64,000 nucleotides of DNA from Paguma larvata (Eukaryota > Chordata > Mammalia > Carnivora > Viverridae). Positions 12,304-22,280 of the stretch are shown here, one piece after another. Every line of letters begins with the position of its first letter. Position 1 is the stretch's first letter. The translations under genes were made by a program, and so were the position numbers. The DNA is taken from assembly GCA_030068075.1 (NCBI GenBank), contig CM057829.1:79481132-79545131 (forward strand), in the 5' to 3' direction. Below the pieces are notes generated by a model that saw only the letters and a list, made by a program, of their open reading frames with translations, did not search any database and had not been told where the DNA came from.

Positions 12304-12577
12304 ATATATGCTTTATATTCCTTATTTCCCCAATTTTTATTAATCAAGTTAGCCAAAGTTTCCTCTACTTTGTTGTTTTCAAATAATATGATTTTTGCAT
12401 TTATTAACTTATTTTCCAGTTTTTGAATTCATGCCTTAATTTTATTTCTTTCCTGCTGTTTTTCTTAGGTTTGTTTTATTGTTTTTTCTCAACTTGTTGA
12501 ATTGGATGCTTAATTCATCTACTTATATGTTTCTTATTTACAAAAATAAGTTATTTGTGGGCCATGACTTTTCTTCT

Positions 12578-12771
12578 TTTTTTTTTTAATAGTTTATTTT
12601 CAAATTGGTTTACATATAACACCCAGTGTTCATCCCAACACGTGCCCTCTTTAATGCCCGTCACCCCCTCTCTCCCCTCGCTCACCCCCCTCACCCTCAG
12701 TTTGTTCTTAGTCTTTGAGAGTCTCTTATGTTTTATCTCCCTCCCTTTCTGTGTCTTTTTTTCCTTTCTCC
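12578..12771 (-). mobile_element. Short young L1 3' end, antisense (194 bp)
   Basis: It starts with poly-T (the poly-A complement), followed by 'AATAGTTTATTTTCAAATTG' and the pyrimidine-rich complement of the felid L1 3' UTR. A perfect 19-bp TSD, GGGCCATGACTTTTCTTCT, is at 12559-12577 and 12772-12790. It is nearly identical in sequence to the 3' ends at 15820 and 27650, so it is recent. Confidence 0.95.
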
Positions 12772-12984
12772 GGGCCATGACTTTTCTTCTGACCATTGCT
12801 TTAGCTACATCTCTTGGATACTGTAAGAGTAATTTACTTAGATCAGGTTGGTTTTAGGTAATTAATGTTTACCTAACCACTGTATATAAAATAAACTTTA
12901 GGAAATTCATCACTTTATAAAAGATGGTAGGGATCTTTATAAAAGATCACTAAAGGAACCCAGCAGTGAGTCTGTAGTAATGAG

Positions 12985-13640
12985 AAGAAATTCTTTCATA
13001 GACATGCATGGCGTATTGACCAATGCCAGTCATGGTGTTGGATACTGAGAACACAGATGCACATGAGGGGTTCTCTGTCTTTCCATTGTTAAGGGAAAAA
13101 CCCCATACATGAACACATCATCACATACCATAATACCACAGAACCATTAAGACAAGGCACACAAACATAAAGAAGATACAAACTTTGACATCAAGATAAT
13201 TTCATTCCACTACTCAAAACATATATTAATATTCTTTAATAAGAACCCATTTTATTGGTAATGACCTAAGTTGCTCTTCCAGTTTTAACTTAAAAGCTTT
13301 CACAATGACAATGTTGGGTTTTGTAGGAACATGGGTCATTGTGGGGTCAGATGAGAAGCAGGGAGGCTTATTGTGAGGCTCTTGCAATTGTCTAGGTGAG
13401 CAATGATGATGGTCTGGACTAGGGAGGGAGTGGAAGAGGTGGTGACTAGAAGTTGGATTCAGTATATAATTGGAAGGTAGAGCTGATGGGATTTGCTAAT
13501 GGTTTGGATGTCGAGTGTCAGAGAATGAAAAGAATTATCGGTGACTGAGAATTTTACCGTAAGCAATGATATGAACTGGGTGTGTTATTTACTGAAGGGG
13601 AAAACTCCAGAGGAGGATAATGTTTAAGGGTTAGGATTAA
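12985..13640 (-). mobile_element. L2 LINE, antisense
   Basis: The order of 'GGTGTTGGATACTGAGAACA', 'TTGTCTAGGTGAGCAATGAT' and 'GGTCTGGACTAGGGAGGGAG' is that of the complement of L2. The part at 13320-13530 is clearly homologous to 14565-14730 in this window, a second L2 copy in the same orientation. Confidence 0.75.
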
Positions 13641-13739
13641 AATAAATTATTGTTTCTTGGAAGCTCATCTATCCAAACTCATCACATACGTCTCTCCCAC
13701 AAGGTGGCCATATTCAAGATCTTTGTCGACAGCTCCATG

Positions 13740-14065
13740 CTGTTGAATGTGTTGTTTCCACACGTGAGGTGTCCTTCCCTCTCCTCCCTGTCTGGCAAAC
13801 ACCTGCTCATCCTTCAAGACTAATCTCCAATGTCAGTTCCTCCAGTTACCTTCCTGACTCCTGCAGGCACAGGAGATTCTTGCTTGAGCTTCCCCAGCAC
13901 CCCAGCCATATCACAATTACAGAATTGCTCATGCATCTGTCTCCGCTACCCAGGACAAGTCCTTCAAGGCAGAAGCCATGCTCTTTTTATGTTTTTTTTT
14001 TTTTTGCCTTTTCTTTTCCTGTAGCATAATACCTGACACAAAGTTGGTTGCTGAATAAGTGTTTT
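13740..14065 (+). mobile_element. L2 LINE 3' end
   Basis: 'CCTTCAAGACTAATCTCCAA', 'CAGGACAAGTCCTTCAAGGC' and 'ATAATACCTGACACAAAG' follow L2 3' end order, ending in a 'TGCTGAATAAGTGTTTTAAT' tail. A T-rich insertion lies at 13990-14004. The tail abuts a second L2 in opposite orientation, giving a tail-to-tail pair. Confidence 0.75.
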
Positions 14066-15060
14066 AATTCACTCAATCAAGACTGAGTGCCTACCATGTA
14101 TATTACATGATGTTATGCACTCCTCCTGAGGTTACAACAATGAACCCAGCAAAGCTGTGCTGTCAAGGAGTTTACATTCTGTTGGGGAAGATGGCAATAA
14201 ACAATCAAGTAGATACATCATAAAATGTGCAACAGAGAAAAAAATAAGGCAGAGTAAGACAACTGAAGGGTGAGAATTGAGAACAAAGGTCCTGTTTTAG
14301 ACAGTGTAGAAACGAGAGGTCTCATTTAAGCAGACTCTAAATAAAAGCTGGGAGAGAGCCTTCCTGGTAAACAGATAGCCAAAATGCCAGACTGCCTGGA
14401 GGGTAGTGGCCAGAGAAGGCTGCTGCAGCAGTCGGGACAGTGAGGCCTGCAGTTCAGCGTGGGAGTCTGGGTTCTATTCTAAGTGCTATGGAAAGTCACA
14501 GGAGGCAAAGATCTGACTTACATTTTTAAAAGAGGACTTTGATTTCTATGAATGTTGTGGGGTCAGACTGGAAGCAAGTTGAAAGGCTCTCTGTGTCTAG
14601 GTGAGCAATGACAATGGCTTAGACTAGGGAGGGAGCAGAAGAGGTGGCGACAAGTAGCTGGATTTGGCATGTGTGGAAGGTAGAACCGATGGACCTTGCA
14701 AATGAATTGGATGTGGGATGTGAGAGAATGTGTTAAGGATAGCTTTGAGGATTTCCAGCCTAAGTAACCAGATGAATAGGGGTGTCATCTAGTGAAATGG
14801 GAAGCTTCAGGGGAGGATGAGTTTGGGAGGGATGGGGGAGAACAAGGTTTGCTTTGGGATGGGCTAAGTATGAGGATAGCTTTCTTAGACAGGCTTTGAA
14901 GATATTGTATAGCATCTGAATACAGAGCTTGAGAGTCAAAGCAGGGTTGATTCTAGAGATATAAATTGGGGAGGCATTAGTGTAGAGACAGTATTTAAAA
15001 GTCACAGTACTGGGTGAGATCACCCAGGGAGTAAGCTCATGTGGGTTGAAGGAATGAATA
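14066..15060 (-). mobile_element. L2 LINE, long antisense copy
   Basis: Reading from the tail inward: 'GACTGAGTGCCTACCATG', 'AAGGAGTTTACATTCTGTTG', 'GGTTCTATTCTAAGTGCTATG', 'GTCTAGGTGAGCAATGACAA' and 'GGTGAGATCACCCAGGGAGT'. At about 1 kb this is one of the longest L2 relics here. Short open frames within it (e.g. 14760-15065, minus) are not intact L2 ORF2. Confidence 0.82.
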
Positions 15061-15786
15061 AGCAAGTTTATGTGCAGGAAGGAAGGTGCTAACAGGTTTA
15101 TTTAATCTGACTGTATAGAGTTTGGACAAAGAAATAACATACAGAGGGATGAGAGTGTGCAGAATGAATTTTTCTTTCTGTCTAGGTGGCCAATTCAGAT
15201 TTTTCCCTTGGACTCTCAGAGGAGCCTGGATCTCAAATTATTTGATGGTTAGTGGATCACAGGACTCCCTGGAGCAAGTTTCCATCATGCAGCATGTGAA
15301 TAAGGTGTGTCAACTTTCTTTAGGCTATTTGGGAACTAAGCATCTTTCTGGGGGAGTGCCCAATCATAGCATTAGGTGTGGGCTGCAACCCATGAGGGTG
15401 AGTCTTTCTGGAAAGAGAAGAGATTAACATATGTACACAATGTGTTTCAAATTAGAAAGAAAGGAAAAGATCACAAATCTAACATCTGTAGACATCTTTT
15501 ATGTGCAACATGTCTTTTCCACTGATGACACAGGCAGGCAACCTTCCACAATTCAGATAAAGTAATCTTTGCCATAAGCTCAGGGCAGGTTTTATGGAAT
15601 TTGAGATAGTTAAGTTGTATTTTTCAGGAGTCAAAGCAGGGCAGTGGGTCTACTAAGTTCTTCTGGTTACCTCAAATATCATATTACCCAGTACCAATAG
15701 CTTCTCAGGCCCCTGGGAATAAAATCACATTTAAAAACACTAAAAAAGGATAATGATGTAAGAGATATCCACTTAAAAAATTCTTT
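15061..15786. other. No confident feature
   Basis: I recognise no repeat. The 101-codon frame at 15122-15427 is preceded by a pyrimidine-rich tract ending in TAG at 15185, but has no recognisable protein motif. I treat it as chance. Confidence 0.4.
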
Positions 15787-15966
15787 TGCATATTTTCTTT
15801 CTTTTTTTTTTTTTTTTTTTTTTGTTATAATAGTTTATTTTCAAATTGGTTTACATATAACACCCAGTGTTCATCCCAACATGTGCCCTTTTTAATGCCC
15901 ATCACCCCCTCTCCCCCCTCCCTCATCCCCCTTACCCTCAGTTTTTTCTTAGTCTTTGAGAGTCTC

Positions 15967-16385
15967 TTATGTTTTATCTCCCTCCCTCTCTGTGTCTTTT
16001 TTTTCTTTCCCCTCTTCCCCTCCCCCTGGTTTTTGCTTAGTTTCACAAAGTCCACCTATTCGTGGAAACATATGGTATCTGTCTTTTTCTGACTGACTTA
16101 TTTCACTTAACATAATACCCTCCAGTTCCATCCATCTTGCTACACATGGCCAGATTTCATTTTTTCTCATTGCCACGTAGTAGTCCATTATATATAAGTA
16201 CCATAACTTCTTTATCCATTCGTCAGTTGATGGGCACTTGGTCTCTTTCCATGATTTGGCTATTGTCGAAAGTGCTGCTATGAACATTGGGGTACACGTG
16301 CTCCTATGCATCAGCATTCCTGTGTCTCTTGGGTAGATTCCTAGCAGGGCTATTGCTGGGTCATAGGGTAGCTCTATTTTCATTT
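15967..16385 (-). pseudogene. L1 ORF2 C-terminal fragment (antisense part)
   Basis: The minus-strand frame gives '[19 protein letters not shown]', 'FIAALSTIAKSWKETKCPS', 'YYVAMRKNEIWPCVARWMEL' and 'ISQSEKDRYHMFPRIGGLCE', the end of L1 ORF2p beyond the reverse-transcriptase domain. It is uninterrupted to the natural end. Upstream of the inversion point the frame runs into unrelated antisense codons. Confidence 0.9.
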
Positions 16386-16387
16386 TT

Positions 16388-16996
16388 AAATGGATAAAAG
16401 ATCTGAATGTGAGGCAGGAAACCGTCAAAATCCTAGAGGAGAAAACAGGAAAAAGCCTCTTTGACCTAAGACGCACCAATTTCTTACTCGACACGTCTCC
16501 AAAGGCAAGAGAATTAAAAGCAAAGATGAACTATTGGGACCTCATCAAGATAAAAAGCTTCTGCACGGCAAAAGAAACAACCAACAAAACGAATAGGCAA
16601 CCAACGGAATGGGAAAAGATCATCGCAAATGACATATCGGATAAAGGACTAATATCTAAAATTTATAAAGAACTTACCAAACTCCAAACCCGAAAAACAA
16701 ACAACCCAGTGAAGAAATGGGCGGAAGATATGAATAGACACTTCTCCAAAGGGGACATTCAGATGGCCAACAGACACATGAAACGATGCTCAATGTCACT
16801 CAGCATCAGGGAAATACAAATCAAAACTACACTGAGATACCACCTCACACCAGTCAGAGTGGCTAAAATGAACAAATCAGGAAACTATAGATGCTGGCGA
16901 GGATGTGGAGAAGTAGGCACCCTCCTACACTGTTGGTGGGAATGCAAACTGGTGCAGCCACTCTGGAAAACGGTGTGGAGGTTCCTCAAAAAAAAA
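16388..16996 (+). pseudogene. L1 ORF2 fragment (inverted part)
   Basis: The frame from 16409 reads about 195 L1 codons without a stop: '[20 protein letters not shown]', '[20 protein letters not shown]', '[20 protein letters not shown]', then '[20 protein letters not shown]'. The last few codons before 17029 belong to flanking DNA. It lacks the endonuclease domain and the catalytic YADD region, so it has no activity. Confidence 0.9.
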
Positions 16997-17099
16997 TGCA
17001 TATTTTCTAAGACTAATATTTCCTTCTAAGTACACAGTTGTGTCTATCTCTTGTTATTTTGCTTTTTAATCAAAAGGCATTAAAAATTGTCATTTAAGG

Positions 17100-17315
17100 G
17101 GCGCCTGGGTGGCTCGTCGGTTGAGCGGCCGACTTTGGCTCAGGTCATGATCTCACGGTCTGTGAGTTTGAGCCCCATGTCGGGCTCTGTGCTGACGGCT
17201 CAGAGCCTGGAGCCTGCTTCGGATTCTGTGTCTCCCTCTCTCTCTGCCCTTCCCCTGCTCATACTCTGTCTCTTTGTCTCTCAAAAAAATAAATAAATGT
17301 TAAAAAAAGTTTTAA
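17100..17315 (+). mobile_element. CAN SINE (felid type), full length
   Basis: GCGCCTGGGTGGCTC opens the copy; 'CAGAGCCTGGAGCCTGCTTC', a CT-rich segment and an A-rich AAATAAATAAA tail follow. The flanking 18-bp TSD, AAAAATTGTCATTTAAGG (17082-17099 and about 17316-17333), is exact. Low divergence. Confidence 0.95.
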
Positions 17316-17333
17316 AAAAATTGTCATTTAAGG

Positions 17334-17740
17334 CTCCAGCTTCTTTTGACTTTTTAAAAATTTCCTTTCACTCCCATGGTATTCCAGGCTATACTCACTT
17401 AAAAATTATCAATGCATTGCTCATATTTGCTCCCCTGCTCCTCTGCGATCACAGGTATTCCTTAGTGTAATCCTCAAAATAGGAAATAAAGACCCAAAAT
17501 GAAGTCTTATTGCTTGTGCCTTCTCAAGTATCCTATCCACATCCCAAAGAGATAAAGCATTGTTCTAGAATTATTGTTAACTGCCCATGAAAGCCACTAG
17601 TCTACTCTTACCTACTCACACTACATAAATCACTGTATTGATTTCTAGGTGTCTTGAAATAGACAAACTAAAATACCCAACGAAGAGCAAAGTTGTGTGG
17701 AACTTTGGAAAGATGGGAAGATTGTCATTTATGCAACCGG
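17334..17740. other. No confident feature
   Basis: Non-repetitive as far as I can tell. No coding frame of note. Confidence 0.45.
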
Positions 17741-17744
17741 GAAA

Positions 17745-18230
17745 CATTTAGTGACTGTCTACCACATGCCAGTCACTTAGGTAGGAGCTAGGTCATAAAC
17801 ACAAATAAGCTGCTGGAGTGTATAACATAGCAGTGAATCAGGCAAATAGATACACCACAAGGGAGGTGGCGGGGGTATTTTGACATGCTATCAAGGACAG
17901 ATAGGACCCTTCTCGGCAGTGACAATGTCTGAGCTAAACTCTAAGTGACAAAGTAGGAGTTATTTAAGAGAATGAGGAGAGAAAGAGCAACTAAACGTTG
18001 CAAAGAAGAGTCAACTAAAATTTGTGGATGTCTAACTATATTTTCCCTCCTAAGCTTGGTGCTAGGTATACAAAGATGGATATGAAGATACAGTAGCTAT
18101 TTTCAAACTTCTAAGGAGAAACATAGAAAAAAAAAAACTCAGCCTTTTCTGAATGGCCCTATGAGTGATATCAACAGAGAAGATACCACAGAAGAGGCTG
18201 CTAGAAAGGAGGCTCAACAGGCTGTTGGGG
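17745..18230 (-). mobile_element. L2 LINE, antisense
   Basis: 'AACATTTAGTGACTGTCTACC', in part, 'CACATGCCAGTCACTTAGG' and 'CTGAGCTAAACTCTAAGTGA' fit the L2 complement read from the tail. A second, similar start appears at about 18040 ('CTTGGTGCTAGGTATACAAA'), so two fragments may be joined. Confidence 0.6.
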
Positions 18231-20279
18231 GTGTTTTCTTCACTGACCTACAGTACAAGTTTGTGAAAAAGATCACCTTTATGGGCATCTGGAAATGGAT
18301 CGAGCAGGGGAATTAGAATCTTTCACAATTGAGCTCAGGCATGATTATTAATGGGAATCAAGAAAATATGAGTATTGGGTAACTAAACCTTTTAATGTTA
18401 ACATGAGACTATGACCCTGACCATTCGCATCTCCAGGCAGAGACGGTCTGTACCATAAGCTGTATGTTGCCAGCCTGGGGGCAGTCCTATAGTTTTATGG
18501 CTTGGCGCTTCTACTTCAGAAGCTAGACACTCAAGTCCTGGCAAAGATTCCAACACATGTTAAAGATGAAAAAAAAAAAAAAAGGCGAACAAGAACTCTA
18601 TAATAGATTAATGTCCCAAGGGAAGTAGACAACATGGAGAGAGAAGAAATCTATATGATACACACTACAATAGTGACACTGTGTGCTGGGCACGCACTGC
18701 GAGTGGGAGGAACATGTGTAGTCTGAAACAGGCTTGTGTTGCTGGTGGGGATGTACAGAAGAGTGAGACAGTCCTCTAGGGAATTGGGGTTAAAAACCTC
18801 AACAGAACAATTATGTGACTGGTTTTCATACCTAATTACAAGAATGAAGGGAAGGGTGAAGCTAAAGCGAGACCAAGCACGTTATTAGCAGAAGCCAAGC
18901 CTAAGCCTTGACCAACTGACCAAAGTCGTTCTATCAATTATTATCCTCTAGGTGCCTGGAGGAAGTTCCTGGTTAGAGCAGTGGGAGAGGCCTGCAGTGT
19001 AGCTCTTTTGTGCTATATATGCAGACTCCTTTCCCACATTGCTGGTAAGAATAATGTCAGCCAGAACTACATTATCCGCGGTCCACCTTATAAAAGACTC
19101 AGACAGGAAAAGGCTTTTCCTAAGACATCTCCCTTTCCTCCTTCTGTCTCCTGGATGTCTGTGCTCCTTTACTGACAGATCTTCCCCCACCCCGGCTCCC
19201 ATTTTCCAAAACCCCTCCCCCGTCTTCTCTATTCTTCTCACCATAGTTTCCTCAGTGTGCACCTTTGTGTGTTTAGAGTTTAAATTGCTTTTTGGAAAGT
19301 TGTGAGTGACTTCAAATCTCTCCTGAACATGCCGGGAGTATTTATATTCTAATCCAATGTGAATTAAGTTAATAGATAATTGTGGACTTACACATATGTT
19401 GAAAAGAAAGGCTCTTTGAGTGCCTACTGTATAGAGTCACACCATTAACTCCTGCTGGAAGGCTGGCCCTAAGTTTTCACTAACACATTTTAAAAATAGA
19501 ACTTGGATAAAACACTGGCACTGCACTTTATTTTTTTAAAAAAGTTACAGGTTTCAGGGCTAGTAAACACAATCCTAGGGAACTGACTGTCCAAGGTTCT
19601 GTATGGTGTCTAAGGAGCGAGTCTAGGAGCTCCCTTGAAAGTCTGTTTGTAAATCTCTCCTTGGTATTAAAGCTTTCACATAAAACCTGAAGCAAACAGA
19701 GCATCTGTCTAGACAATAAGAGGGCTGACTTGTATTCCATGTTCTATTGCTGATTCTGTATACACCCTAAAATCTGGTCATAACTTCTCTGTGGCATAAT
19801 CTATGAAGTAAAGTTATAATAGCTGAGTTTAGGTTCAGGCCTAACTCTGTGCTGACATGCATGTTTTCACCTATTATGGGACACTTGCTCTGGCCAGGAA
19901 CCAGGTAAAGGAGAGATGTTCCGTGCGAATGTAACTTGAAAACTTCATGCTTATTTGCCATTGCTACAGTTCCCACGAAAGATCCTAAGAACTTCTGGGC
20001 AAAAGACTGAAGAAATTCAATGGTTTCTTGGGAATTGAAGATTGAGGTAAACATTTCTAAAATGTGCAAATAAGTTAATTTTGAAAATCTGCTGCTCATT
20101 TGTTATAACTTCAGAGTTTCAATTTTAATTATTTTAAAAATTCCCTCTAACAAACACACTTTCTGAATGACTACTGCCTCATCATTTGGCAGCTAACTCT
20201 TGAAACCTTGGCACCCTGAGCAAGAATCGTGATTATGTATCAATGTGTATCCACCGAGTTACTGTTTCACCTGTGAGGA
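18231..20279. other. Long stretch with no confident feature
   Basis: There is an A-run at 18569-18583. The frames at 18948-19262 (minus), 19039-19305 (plus) and 19767-20099 (minus) are about 90-110 codons long but show no motif, and they overlap on opposite strands as chance frames do. Nothing here supports a gene. Confidence 0.45.
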
Positions 20280-20284
20280 AGATG

Positions 20285-20455
20285 AAGGATATGAATTCAA
20301 TTCTTGGCTCTAACACTTATCATATCTTTAGGTTTGGAATAGTTTTTATTGATTTTTTTTTTTTTTGGTAGAAAGGGGTAAATAATACTCAGCTTTCAGG
20401 GTGCTTGTGAGGATTATGTTAAAAACATGTAAAATGCAAAACTCGGAAGTTCCTT
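20285..20455 (+). mobile_element. MIR SINE, interrupted by a T-run
   Basis: 'GAATTCAATTCTTGGCTCTAA', in part, 'GTAAATAATACTCAGC' and 'GCTTGTGAGGATTATGTTAAA' (each within the 20-base limit in the sequence itself) are the order of MIR's second half. A run of T at 20349-20365 interrupts it. Confidence 0.6.
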
Positions 20456-20559
20456 CTGTTATTATCCATAGAATCTAGAGTGAGTACAAAATAGCTGTTT
20501 ACAGCTATGAGCCCATCTGAATGAGAAATGATGAGAATCCCAACTCCCACTGTACCATC

Positions 20560-20881
20560 TCAACCCAATGCAATCATTCCTCAAATATATACTGAGTTCT
20601 TATTTTCCAAGTACTATTTTAGAGTTTGGAGACATAGTTGTACTGAATACGACAGACAAGTTCCCTGCATTCTCAAGTCTTATTTCCAGTTGAGGAAGAC
20701 AGGTAATAAACACGTAAGTAGATAATAAATTATCAAGTAATGACAGTGCTATGAAAAAAGCAAAACAGGGTGATGTGTCAGGGAATTACTGGTGGCTTTG
20801 TAGGACAATTCTCTCTGAGGTCATAGCATCTAAATTATGATCTGAAAGACATGAAGGAGAGAGCCACATGAAGGTCTGTGG
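20560..20881 (-). mobile_element. L2 LINE, antisense
   Basis: 'CAAATATATACTGAGTTCTT', 'AAGTTCCCTGCATTCTCAAG', 'ATGACAGTGCTATGAAAAAA' and 'GAAAGACATGAAGGAGAGAG' follow the complement of the L2 3' part. It ends where the hAT relic begins. Confidence 0.75.
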
Positions 20882-22272
20882 CAACTGATCTCAAGTGTGG
20901 TCTACGGAAACCCAAGGAATCCCAAGACCCTTTCAGAAAGTCAATGAAGTCATAATATTAAGATGTTACTTGTTTTTTTCACAGATTGGCATTTGAGCTA
21001 ATGGTGCAAATATAATGGTTGGTAAAAACCATTGGTGCTTCAGCATGAAACATGGCAGTGGCATTAACTGTACTAGTTCTTCACTACCATACACTCACAG
21101 TAAAATAAAAGATTAGTTTCACTTAAGAATGTATTGATCAAACAGTAAGAATTATTACTTGCATTACATTTACATTAAATCCCAACATTTGAGTACACAT
21201 CACTTTAACACTTTGGGTGACAAATGTGCATAAAATACATTTACTGCATACTGAGGTATGATTGTTGTCTCAGGGAAAAACATTTGTGGGGTTATCTGAG
21301 TTGCAAGTTGAACAAGCCACTTTCATAGAACACCATTTTTACTCGAAAGAATGCCTGACAAACTACGATTATTCAGATTTAGGTATCTGAAAGATATTTT
21401 CCTGAAAATGAAAAAGAAGTGAGCTGTCACTTCAAGGAAAACCACTGGTAGAATTTATTGCTAATGATACAATTCAAGCTTCTAAAAATCAGATTTTTAG
21501 AAAGTATGTATTTGCTACTGTGAGCCTGACAGCTTCCCAAAAGTGAAAAACTTTTCTGATAAGATTGTTGGTAATACTAACTGGTGATTTTTTTGGACAT
21601 TGCAAAATAAAATGTGTTACCATAAGATCTGTAAAATTTTGTTAACCAATAATTTCCAAATAACCAACCATGGTCTTGAAAAATCATGCTTTGGTAACAG
21701 ATCCATTCAATATGCAAAGTAGACCAATAAATTTTAATGTAATAGAGTATTGGTGCATTAATTAGGTTTTAGATTCTGTTTTTCAATGAAACTGTAGGAA
21801 GTCACCATGTATCAAATTTTGATGTAGAGTCAAAGAAGAGTATCCACAATTATTTGAAAAGGCTATTAAAAGCTTTCCCAACTACAAATCTGTATGAAGT
21901 TGAATTTTTGTCATCTAATTTAACCAAAACAACATATTACAACAGATTAAATACTGAAACAGATATTAGAATCCAAGTATCTTCTATTATGCTAGACAGC
22001 AAAGAGATTTGGAAAAAATGTAAAACAATGCCATTCTTCTATTTTTTTTGTCTTGAAAGATATAGTTTTTTTCATAAAGGTATGTTTTTTTATGTTAACA
22101 TGTAGTATGCTTGTTATTTTAAATTAATTAACGAATACATTAAATGTTCCATTTTAACTTTTAATAAAGTAAATGTAGATTGATAAAAACTCAAAAAAGA
22201 AAAGCTCTTGCGTATTGTCAGTAATTTTTTAGAGTGTTAAGAGGTCCGAGGCCAAAATTTTGAAAACCATTG
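20882..22272 (+). mobile_element. hAT-Charlie DNA transposon relic (about 1.4 kb)
   Basis: The left end reads 'CAACTGATCTCAAGTGTGG' and the right end 'TTTTGAAAACCATTG', a degraded inverted-repeat pair of the CAGTGGTTCTCAAA class. Flanking 8-bp sites GTCTGTGG (20874-20881) and GTCTGAGA (22273-22280) match at 6 of 8 positions, as expected of an old hAT TSD. The interior carries a degenerate transposase frame. It is shorter than full-length Charlie elements, so internally deleted. It lies between an L2 and an antisense L1M. Confidence 0.85.
21280..22035 (+). pseudogene. hAT transposase remnant (C-terminal part)
   Basis: Across several frames the sequence reads as a decayed hAT transposase. The best piece is the frame 21854-22105, with 'KRLLKAFPTTNLYEVEFLSS', then 'TKTTYYNRLNTETDIRIQVS'. 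This is the C-terminal dimerisation segment that in Charlie-like and ZBED-related proteins reads roughly FPTTYLCEAGFS…NRL…D.R..LS. Upstream codons carry stops and frameshifts. It is not domesticated as far as can be seen: no intact frame or promoter. Confidence 0.75.
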
Positions 22273-22280
22273 GTCTGAGA

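Larger units (their letters stand above)
7670..12860 (-). mobile_element. Large antisense L1M relic (one or two copies) hosting six insertions
   Basis: Read on the minus strand, this gives L1 3' UTR (7680-8560) and then ORF2 going upstream. Landmarks on the plus strand are 'GATATTGCCAAACTGTTCTC' (8763), 'AGTTACCCCAGCATCATTTA' (9621), 'CTATCCAAGAACATGGACTG' (9960), 'ACCTTACTGAGTTG' (10267) and 'GCTTTAGCTACATCTCTTGG' (12799). The segment before about 8030 may be a second 3' end fused to the first. Reading resumes cleanly after each of the younger insertions listed below. It is inactive and has no long ORF. Confidence 0.8.
15799..16996 (-). mobile_element. Young L1 with 5' inversion (twin priming)
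   Basis: From 15799 to about 16387 the element is antisense: poly-T, 3' UTR, then ORF2 C-terminus. From about 16388 to 16996 it is sense-oriented ORF2, lying immediately upstream of the antisense part in the protein. The combined product is the ORF2 C-terminal third split at '…VWRFLKK | [19 protein letters not shown]'. A perfect 12-bp TSD, TGCATATTTTCT, is at 15787-15798 and 16997-17008. It is highly preserved and therefore recent. Immobile: no promoter, no ORF1 and only part of ORF2. Confidence 0.95.

Noticed and set aside
15122..15427. Candidate exon after a pyrimidine tract and TAG
   Set aside because: Acceptor-like motifs are common by chance; the frame has no recognisable product and no donor/acceptor partners.
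16409..17029. 206-codon open frame, the longest in the window
   Set aside because: It is L1 ORF2 sequence in the inverted half of a retrotransposon, truncated and without catalytic domains; not a host gene.
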